A stretch of DNA of 5,864 bases from an uncultured Clostridium sp. Its GTDB lineage: Bacteria; Bacillota; Clostridia; TANB77; CAG-465. Below, in pieces: positions 1 through 5,390 of this stretch (positions are counted from its first letter, which is position 1; every line of letters begins with the position of its first letter). The position numbers were made by a program, and so were the translations under genes. The notes beneath the pieces were generated by a model, which did not search any database, was not told the DNA's origin, and worked only from the letters and a program-made list of their open reading frames with translations. The stretch lies in NCBI GenBank assembly GCA_900554875.1, contig USJA01000070.1:1-5864 (forward strand). The letters are read 5' to 3'.

Positions 1-150
1 GAAAAGTCAAATAATATATATGAAACATTTTTAAATAATAAAAATAAAGATTATATTTTAAATAATAAAAAAGAACAAATAATAATAGATTATATGTCAG
101 GTATGACAGACAGATTTATTGAAAATGAATATAAAAGATATGTAAAATGA
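1..150 (+). CDS. dgt: C-terminal end of a dGTPase-like HD-family dNTP triphosphohydrolase (5' truncated by window)
   Basis: The frame is open from the first base and gives 49 residues before a TGA at 148-150. The final residues, DYMSGMTDRFIENEYKRYVK, match the typical C-terminus of bacterial dGTPase-like proteins, where a D-Y-(I/M)-(S/A)-G-M-T-D-R motif is followed by a short helix. Members of this family hydrolyse dNTPs to deoxynucleosides and triphosphate and act in the cytoplasm in nucleotide pool control. The catalytic HD motif lies upstream of the window, so activity cannot be judged. The stretch before the motif is rich in Asn and Lys and carries little information. The stop is only 15 bases before leuS, which suggests co-transcription. 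The identification rests on one short motif; another HD-domain hydrolase is possible. Confidence 0.65.
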   Translation, partial: EKSNNIYETFLNNKNKDYILNNKKEQIIIDYMSGMTDRFIENEYKRYVK

Positions 151-165
151 TGGGGTGAAAGATAA

Positions 166-2580
166 ATGTATGATAAAAGTATAGATAAAAAGTGGCAAAA
201 AATATGGGAAGAAAGTAAATGCTTTAATGCAACAGATGATTTTTCAAAGAAAAAATACTATGCTTTAGTTGAATTTCCATATCCATCAGGTGCAGGTATG
301 CATATAGGACATATACGTGCATATATGGGAATGGATATTATTTCAAGAAAAAGAAGAATGCAAGGATATAATGTGTTATTTCCAATTGGTTTTGATGCAT
401 TTGGACTACCTACAGAAAATTATGCGATGAAAACAGGAATTCATCCAAGAAAGGTTACAGATAAAAATATTGAAACATTTACAAATCAGTTAAAATCTGT
501 AGGTTTCTCATTTGACTATGATAGAGTTATAGATACTACAAGACCAGAATATTATAAATGGACTCAGTGGATTTTCTTGCAATTGTATAAACATGGACTT
601 GCATATAAATCAAAAGGATATGTAAATTTTTGCCCTAAGTGTAGAGTTGTTCTTGCAAATGAAGAATCTCAGGGTGGAAAATGTGATAGATGTGATAGTG
701 ATGTTGTTCAACTTGAAAAAGAAGAGTGGATGTTAAAAATAACAGAATATGCAGATAAATTACTTGAAGGTTTAGATGAAGTTGATTTTCCAGAGCGTGT
801 AAAGATTGAACAAAAAAATTGGATAGGAAAATCATATGGTGCTCAGATAGATTTTAAAGTAAATGAGACTGGTGATGATTTAGTTGTATATACAACAAGA
901 CCAGATACAATATTTGGTGTAACATATATGGCAATTGCACCAGAGCATCCTATAATTGATAAATTAAAAGATAGAATCTCTAATTTTGATGAGATAGTAA
1001 AATATAGAGAAGAGGCTAAAAGAAAAACTGAATTTGAAAGAATAGAGCTATCTAAAGAGAAAACAGGGGTTAAAGTTGAAGGTATTAATATTTTAAATCC
1101 AGTTACAAATGAAGTAATACCGCTTTATGTAACAGATTATGTCATGATGGGATATGGCACAGGAGCTATAATGGCAGTTCCGGCCCATGATACAAGAGAT
1201 TTTGAATTTGCAAAGAAATTTGATATTGATATAAAACAAGTAGTAAGAAGCGATAGTTCAGAAGTTAATCTGGATAAGGAAGCATTTACCGACATTCAAA
1301 CGGGTATAATGGTAAACTCTGGTTTTTTAAACTCACTTACAGTTGAAGAGGCAAAAGAAAAAATAATATCATATATTAAAGAAAATAAAATTGGTACGCC
1401 AAAAACAAACTATCATATGAAGGATTGGGCATTTGCAAGACAGAGGTATTGGGGAGAACCAATTCCAATTATCAAATGTGATAAATGTGGTCTTGTTCCA
1501 ATGGATGAAAAAGATTTACCACTTGAACTTCCAGACTTAGAAGAATTCATACCTGGTGAAGATGGTAAATCACCACTTGCAAAGGTTGATAGCTTTGTAA
1601 ACACAACTTGTCCAAAATGTGGTGGACATGCAACTCGTGAAACAGATACTATGCCTCAATGGGCTGGTTCAAGCTGGTATTTCTTAAGATATATTGATCC
1701 AAAAAATAATAATGAATTTGCAGATAGTAGAAAACTTAAATATTGGCTTCCAGTTGATTGTTATAACGGAGGAATGGAACACGTTACACGTCACCTTATA
1801 TACTCAAGATTTTGGCATAGATTTTTATATGACATTGGTTTAGTCCCTACAAAAGAGCCATATTCTAAAAGAACGACACAAGGACTAATATTAGGGCCTG
1901 ATGGAGATAAAATGTCAAAGTCAAAAGGAAATGTTATTAATCCTGATGATATTGTAAAAGAGTATGGGGCAGATACACTAAGGACATATATATTATTTAT
2001 TGCTGATTATAAAGATTCCGCTCCTTGGAATGAAAATGGAGTAAAAGGTTGTAAAAAATTCTTAGATAGGGTAACTAGAATTGAAGAATTTGCAACTGAT
2101 GAAGATATAACAAATGACGAAGTTGAAAAAGAACTAAATAAGACAATAAAAAAAGTATCAGAAGATTATGAGGAACAAAAATATAATACTGCAATTGCTG
2201 CAATGATGACATATGTTAATTTGTTATATAAACAGGAAAAAGTAAGTAAGAAATATATTGCACCTTTTTTACAAATATTAAATCCTATTGCTTCACATGT
2301 TACAGAAGAATTATGGGAAAAACTTGGATTTGAAGGACATATATTTAGTTCAAAATGGCCTGAATATGATATAGCAAAAATAGTTGATGAAAATGTAGAA
2401 TTAGCTGTTCAAGTAAATGGAAAGGTTAGATTTAAGGTAACTGTACCAACAGAATTTTCTGAAGATGAAATAAAAGAGAAAGTTAGATGTGATGATAGAT
2501 TAAAGCAATATATTGATGGAAAACAAATACAAAAAATCATTGTTATAAAATCAAGAATTGTAAACATTGTTATAAAATAA
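166..2580 (+). CDS. leuS: Leucyl-tRNA synthetase (class I aaRS), LSD-less form
   Basis: This cytoplasmic enzyme charges tRNA-Leu with leucine. The 804 residues show the class I HIGH motif at 46-49 (within FPYPSGAGMHIGHI) and KMSKS at 582-586. The CP1 editing domain lies between them, with TTRPDT at 243-248 and the Asp residues D342 and D345 in the HDTRD motif, so post-transfer editing should work. Two Cys4 clusters, likely zinc sites, are C156/C159/C173/C176 and C438/C441/C482/C485. The region after C485 reads TDTMPQWAGSSWYF, a known bacterial variant. The anticodon-binding helical region (about 640-740) and the C-terminal domain (about 745-804) follow. Only 11 residues separate TQG (about 568-570) from KMSKS, so the leucine-specific domain of E. 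coli-type enzymes is absent, which accounts for most of the shorter length (E. coli about 860). The start is set by GGGGTG at 152-157, eight bases before ATG, and by the typical N-terminus. No leader or promoter is visible in the 15-base gap upstream. Confidence 0.98.
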   Translation: MYDKSIDKKWQKIWEESKCFNATDDFSKKKYYALVEFPYPSGAGMHIGHIRAYMGMDIISRKRRMQGYNVLFPIGFDAFGLPTENYAMKTGIHPRKVTDKNIETFTNQLKSVGFSFDYDRVIDTTRPEYYKWTQWIFLQLYKHGLAYKSKGYVNFCPKCRVVLANEESQGGKCDRCDSDVVQLEKEEWMLKITEYADKLLEGLDEVDFPERVKIEQKNWIGKSYGAQIDFKVNETGDDLVVYTTRPDTIFGVTYMAIAPEHPIIDKLKDRISNFDEIVKYREEAKRKTEFERIELSKEKTGVKVEGINILNPVTNEVIPLYVTDYVMMGYGTGAIMAVPAHDTRDFEFAKKFDIDIKQVVRSDSSEVNLDKEAFTDIQTGIMVNSGFLNSLTVEEAKEKIISYIKENKIGTPKTNYHMKDWAFARQRYWGEPIPIIKCDKCGLVPMDEKDLPLELPDLEEFIPGEDGKSPLAKVDSFVNTTCPKCGGHATRETDTMPQWAGSSWYFLRYIDPKNNNEFADSRKLKYWLPVDCYNGGMEHVTRHLIYSRFWHRFLYDIGLVPTKEPYSKRTTQGLILGPDGDKMSKSKGNVINPDDIVKEYGADTLRTYILFIADYKDSAPWNENGVKGCKKFLDRVTRIEEFATDEDITNDEVEKELNKTIKKVSEDYEEQKYNTAIAAMMTYVNLLYKQEKVSKKYIAPFLQILNPIASHVTEELWEKLGFEGHIFSSKWPEYDIAKIVDENVELAVQVNGKVRFKVTVPTEFSEDEIKEKVRCDDRLKQYIDGKQIQKIIVIKSRIVNIVIK

Positions 2581-2605
2581 ACCAAAGAGAAAGAGAGGTT
2601 GTTAT

Positions 2606-4063
2606 ATGATTGATATTTTCACAAATACTACTTTTTTACAAGTCTCAGAAATTGTATTACTTGTAATTTTAGGTTTTGTAATGTATCAGCTTATAAATTT
2701 TAAAAAAATAAGAAAGAGTGATCTGCAAAAAAAACAGGCATATACTGATCAATTAACTGGTAGAGGTAATAGGTATTTGTTTTTAGAAGTTCTTGATAAA
2801 CTCATTAAAAAAGGAAATAAGTTTGCTGTATGTTTTATGGATTTAGATGGATTTAAACAGATAAATGATACAATGGGACACGATGCAGGAGATGAATTAT
2901 TAGTATATCTAGCAAGAACTTTTGATGAAAAATTACCATCTAATGCAGTTGCATATAGACTTGGTGGAGATGAATTCTCAATTGTAATTGAAAATATAAA
3001 GACTACTAGAGATATAACTAAGGTACTTGATTATATGAAAAAACAACTTGAAGAGCCTATTAATATTCAAGGAACAAATATTTCACTTCAATATAGTTTG
3101 GGAATATCAGTGTTTCCTGAAGATGCCACTACAAAAAGTGAACTTATTATGTATGCTGATGATGCCATGTACTATATAAAAGAAAATGGAAAAAATGGAT
3201 ATTATTTTCATAATAAATCATTAAAGGCAAAATTGGATAATAAAAATAAGATGGAGAAAGATTTAAAGGAAGCATATGAAAAAAGTCAATTTACCATATC
3301 TATGCAACCAAGAATTAATTTGAAAGATATGGATAATGTGTGTTTTGAATCTTTACTATATTGGAATCATCCTGTACTTGGAAAAATTGACTCTGATTAT
3401 TTTATAAAGCAAGCAGACGAAATGGGAATAATTGTAAAACTTGACAGATTTGTACTAGATAAAATGTGTAAAAATTTAACAGAACTAAAGAATAAAGGGT
3501 ATAAAAATATTCAAATGGCAGTTAATATTTCTACTAGGCATTTTATGAAAGAAGATTTTGTAAATGAATTATGTAGAATTTTAAAAGAAAATAATATAGG
3601 AAAAAATGAAATAGTATTAGAACTTACGAGTGATATTGACTTAAAAAAAATAAATATCTATAAAGCAATGTTTCAAAAGCTTAAAGATTGTGGGGCTATA
3701 ATTTCTATAAATAATTTTTATATCAGATATGAAAATATGATAATGTATAACGAATTAAATATTGATGAAATTAAACTTTATGCAAAATATATTTCAAAAG
3801 AAAACAATTTAAATGATATGTGTTTGGATGATGTTATAAAATTATCTAAAGATTTAAATTATACTGTAACCGTTTGCTGCATTGAGACGAAGGAACAATT
3901 ATCACGTACTCTAAGCTGTGGAGTAGATAAAGTACAAGGCAACTTATTATTTAATAAAGTATATGATGAATATGTTTCTGAAGTAATAAAGAAATATGAA
4001 CCCTTAAAAAAAGTTGTATATGAGATGATTAATAATGCAGCATTAAACTTATCTGTTGATTAA
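2606..4063 (+). CDS. Membrane-anchored GGDEF-EAL protein: probable diguanylate cyclase with degenerate EAL domain
   Basis: The 485-residue protein has one hydrophobic segment at about 13-32, a short basic linker, a GGDEF domain (about 43-205) and an EAL domain (about 212-460). No separate sensor domain is present. The GGDEF half keeps the expected residues: DQLTG (48-52), D79 and D81, N87-D88, G91-H92, D96, and GGDEF at 120-124. It is therefore likely to make c-di-GMP. The inhibitory RxxD I-site is missing: the aligned positions are P111 and A114. The EAL half is degenerate. EAL reads ESL (248-250). N307, E339, K390, E427 and Q444-G445 are kept. The DDFGTG motif has become NNFYIR (369-374), and the Glu of the AEGVET motif is C424 or C425. 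Phosphodiesterase activity is therefore unlikely, and this half may be a binding or regulatory module. The ATG is preceded by GAGAGG (2593-2598) with seven bases spacing. The gene starts 25 bases after leuS and is probably co-transcribed with it. The membrane side and the signal sensed are unknown. Confidence 0.93.
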   Translation: MIDIFTNTTFLQVSEIVLLVILGFVMYQLINFKKIRKSDLQKKQAYTDQLTGRGNRYLFLEVLDKLIKKGNKFAVCFMDLDGFKQINDTMGHDAGDELLVYLARTFDEKLPSNAVAYRLGGDEFSIVIENIKTTRDITKVLDYMKKQLEEPINIQGTNISLQYSLGISVFPEDATTKSELIMYADDAMYYIKENGKNGYYFHNKSLKAKLDNKNKMEKDLKEAYEKSQFTISMQPRINLKDMDNVCFESLLYWNHPVLGKIDSDYFIKQADEMGIIVKLDRFVLDKMCKNLTELKNKGYKNIQMAVNISTRHFMKEDFVNELCRILKENNIGKNEIVLELTSDIDLKKINIYKAMFQKLKDCGAIISINNFYIRYENMIMYNELNIDEIKLYAKYISKENNLNDMCLDDVIKLSKDLNYTVTVCCIETKEQLSRTLSCGVDKVQGNLLFNKVYDEYVSEVIKKYEPLKKVVYEMINNAALNLSVD

Positions 4064-4135
4064 TAGATTTAAAAACAAAAAATACTTAATTTATTTTGTA
4101 TGTAAAAATTTTTTCCTTAAACTTAGTAAATGAAG

Positions 4136-4164
4136 TTGACTTTGTTAGAGTTTAGTCGTATTAT
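4136..4164 (+). promoter_or_regulatory. Sigma-A-type promoter for pheST
   Basis: A -35 box TTGACT (4136-4141) is separated by exactly 17 bp from a -10 box TATTAT (4159-4164), each one mismatch from consensus. The expected start of transcription is near 4171. It lies 72 bases after the preceding stop codon and directly upstream of the T-box leader, so it would give pheST its own promoter. In an A+T-rich gap chance matches are common, but the good -35 box and ideal spacing make this one credible. Confidence 0.7.
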
Positions 4165-4174
4165 TCTAGAATAA
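4161..4174. promoter_or_regulatory. 14-bp perfect palindrome overlapping the -10 box and predicted start site
   Basis: TTATTCTAGAATAA is its own reverse complement. It overlaps the last four bases of the proposed -10 box and covers the predicted transcription start near 4171. This is where a repressor operator would be expected. It could equally be a chance palindrome in A+T-rich DNA, or a small hairpin if transcribed from upstream. No binding protein can be named. Confidence 0.3.
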
Positions 4175-4248
4175 ATTATATATAAACCTATTACAAAACA
4201 AAGTAGGTAGAGATAGAGCAGGTAAGCCTGTTATAGCTGTATTAAGAA

Positions 4249-4267
4249 CATTTAATTTTATTAAATG
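4249..4267 (+). other. Stem III-like hairpin of the T-box leader
   Basis: CATTTAAT and ATTAAATG pair over 8 bp around a TTT loop. The hairpin ends five bases before the T-box motif, the usual place of Stem III. It is made almost only of A-U pairs and would be weak on its own. Confidence 0.5.
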
Positions 4268-4272
4268 AATTT

Positions 4273-4308
4273 AGGTGGTAACGCGGAATAACAAAGTCAT
4301 TTCGTCCT
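4273..4308 (+). promoter_or_regulatory. T-box motif and antiterminator helix
   Basis: The T-box sequence AGGTGGTAACGCGG lies at 4273-4286. AGG (4273-4275) pairs with CCT (4306-4308). A 7-nt bulge TGGTAAC (4276-4282) follows, and then GCGGAAT (4283-4289) pairs with ATTTCGT (4299-4305) with two G-U pairs. The UGGU of the bulge is complementary to a tRNA 3' end ACCA, which fits a tRNA with an A discriminator, as tRNA-Phe usually has. The 3' strand of this helix is the 5' strand of the terminator, so the two folds exclude each other. Confidence 0.85.
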
Positions 4309-4336
4309 ATATATATGGGCGAGATGGCTTTTTTTT
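4294..4336 (+). terminator. Intrinsic terminator of the T-box attenuator
   Basis: The 5' strand AAGTCATTTCGTCC (4294-4307) pairs without interruption with GGGCGAGATGGCTT (4317-4330). This gives 14 bp with four G-U pairs around a 9-nt A/T loop. Eight T residues (4329-4336) close it, the last six beyond the stem. The pheS Shine-Dalgarno site starts on the next base. Confidence 0.92.
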
Positions 4337-4342
4337 AGGAGG
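4337..4342 (+). promoter_or_regulatory. Shine-Dalgarno site fixing the pheS start
   Basis: AGGAGG sits seven bases before the ATG at 4350, which decides the start. A longer in-frame reading from a GTG at 4275 would begin inside the T-box motif and read through the terminator hairpin, so it is not the real start. Confidence 0.93.
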
Positions 4343-4349
4343 AGTAGAT

Positions 4350-5378
4350 ATGATAGATAAAATTAAACAAATTGAAAATTCTGCAAAAGAGAAAATAAGT
4401 GCTGCAAAAAGCAGTAATGAAATTGAAGAATTAAGAGTAGCTTTTCTTGGAAAAAAGGGAAAAGTTGTTGAAATACTTAAAAATTTAAAAAACGTTGAAG
4501 CAGATAAAAGAAAAGAAGTAGCCTCATTTGCAAATAATGTAAAAAATAAAATAGAAGAGGAAATTGAAAATAAAAAAGAAAGTATAAAGGAAAAAGAATA
4601 TAACGATAAAATAAATAGTGCTAAAAAAATAGATTTAAGCATGCCAACTGATTTAAAACTTGGTTCACTTCACCCTATAACTGTTGTTCAAAAAGAATTA
4701 GAAGAAATATTTAAAAGTATGGGATTTACCGTAGAAGATGGAAATGAAGTTGAAACGGAATATAACAACTTTGAGGCAGTAAATGTACCGAAGCATCATC
4801 CAGCACGTGATATGCAAGATACATTTTGGCTAGAAAATGGGCAACTACTAAAAACTCAAACATCAGCTGCACAAAATAAAATTATGAAAAAATATGGAGC
4901 ACCTTTAAAATCAATATTTCCTGGTAGATGTTTTAGAAATGAAGAATTAGATGCATCTCATGAAAATACTTTCTTCCAAATGGAGGGAATGATGGTAGAT
5001 AAGGACGTATCTATTGCAAACCTTATATATTTTATGAAAACTATATTATCAGAAATATTTAAAAAAGATGTTGAAGTAAGACTAAGACCTGGGTATTTTC
5101 CATTTGTTGAACCAGGATTTGAACTTGATATAAAATGTATATATTGTGAAGGAAAAGGTTGTAAAGTTTGTAAACAAGGTGGATGGATTGAGCTTTGCCC
5201 ATGTGGTATGATACATCCAAATGTACTTAGAATGGGAGGCATTGATCCAGAAGAGTATTCAGGATTCGCATTTGGACTAGGGCTTTCTCGTCTTGCAATG
5301 ATGAAATATAATATAAATGATTTAAGAATACTTAATTCATGTGATTTAAGAGCTTTAAAGCAAATAGGATTAAAATAG
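4350..5378 (+). CDS. pheS: Phenylalanyl-tRNA synthetase alpha subunit
   Basis: The product is the catalytic subunit of the cytoplasmic (alpha-beta)2 class II enzyme that charges tRNA-Phe. The 342 residues match the usual bacterial length (about 330-345). Residues 1-90 form the Lys/Glu-rich N-terminal coiled coil that binds tRNA. The class II core follows, with FEAVNVPKHHPARDMQDTFW (about 143-162) near motif 1 and KTQTSAAQ (168-175). Motif 2, GRCFRNEELDASHENTFFQ, is at 192-210, and motif 3, GFAFGLGLSRL, at 305-315 with Arg314. Ala307 lies in the phenylalanine pocket region. A Cys-rich loop at 263-285 has C-x2-C-x4-C-x2-C, then C283-P-C285. The CPC replaces residues that are usually not cysteine at this site. 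Translation starts at the ATG after AGGAGG. The T-box leader precedes the gene and pheT follows after 12 bases, so the two form an operon regulated by transcription attenuation. Confidence 0.98.
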   Translation: MIDKIKQIENSAKEKISAAKSSNEIEELRVAFLGKKGKVVEILKNLKNVEADKRKEVASFANNVKNKIEEEIENKKESIKEKEYNDKINSAKKIDLSMPTDLKLGSLHPITVVQKELEEIFKSMGFTVEDGNEVETEYNNFEAVNVPKHHPARDMQDTFWLENGQLLKTQTSAAQNKIMKKYGAPLKSIFPGRCFRNEELDASHENTFFQMEGMMVDKDVSIANLIYFMKTILSEIFKKDVEVRLRPGYFPFVEPGFELDIKCIYCEGKGCKVCKQGGWIELCPCGMIHPNVLRMGGIDPEEYSGFAFGLGLSRLAMMKYNINDLRILNSCDLRALKQIGLK

Positions 5379-5390
5379 TGGGAGGTAAAT

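Larger units (their letters stand above)
4171..4336 (+). promoter_or_regulatory. T-box leader of pheST (tRNA-responsive transcription attenuator), atypical 5' part
   Basis: The leader runs from the predicted transcription start to the end of the terminator U-run, about 166 nt. Its 3' half is a clear T-box with a conserved T-box motif, an antiterminator and a competing terminator ahead of pheS. The logic would be that uncharged tRNA stabilises the antiterminator and lets transcription enter pheST. The 5' half holds three small hairpins: ACCTATT/AGTAGGT (4186-4192 with 4202-4208), CAGG/CCTG with loop TAAG (4219-4230), and CATTTAAT/ATTAAATG (4249-4267). The last lies just before the T-box motif and is a good Stem III candidate. 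There is no obvious Stem I of usual size (roughly 100 nt), and no UUC codon occurs between the predicted start and the T-box motif. The 5' boundary therefore depends on the promoter call and may lie further upstream. Confidence 0.85.

Noticed and set aside
635..1604. Short - strand open frames at 635-835 and 1413-1604.
   Set aside because: Both are antisense to conserved zinc-binding regions of leuS and show no domain or start signal of their own.
2727..3650. Two runs of eight A (2727-2734 and 3643-3650) inside the GGDEF-EAL gene as possible slippage or phase-variation sites.
   Set aside because: Runs of six or seven A are frequent in all genes of this A+T-rich window, the frame is intact, and nothing else points to switching.
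4064..4130. A possible intrinsic terminator after the GGDEF-EAL gene around AAAAATTTTTT (4103-4113).
   Set aside because: The only pairing available is a short A/T palindrome without a stable G+C stem. It is too weak to call a terminator.
4275..4349. A 25-codon N-terminal extension of PheS from a GTG.
   Set aside because: The GTG is part of the T-box motif and the extension is encoded by the terminator hairpin. The ATG at 4350 has an ideal AGGAGG and gives the normal PheS length.
4307..4642. A 111-codon open frame on the - strand with a hydrophobic product that looks like membrane segments.
   Set aside because: The hydrophobicity comes from reading the Lys/Glu-rich PheS coiled coil backwards (AAA to TTT, GAA to TTC). 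The frame also crosses the terminator hairpin.
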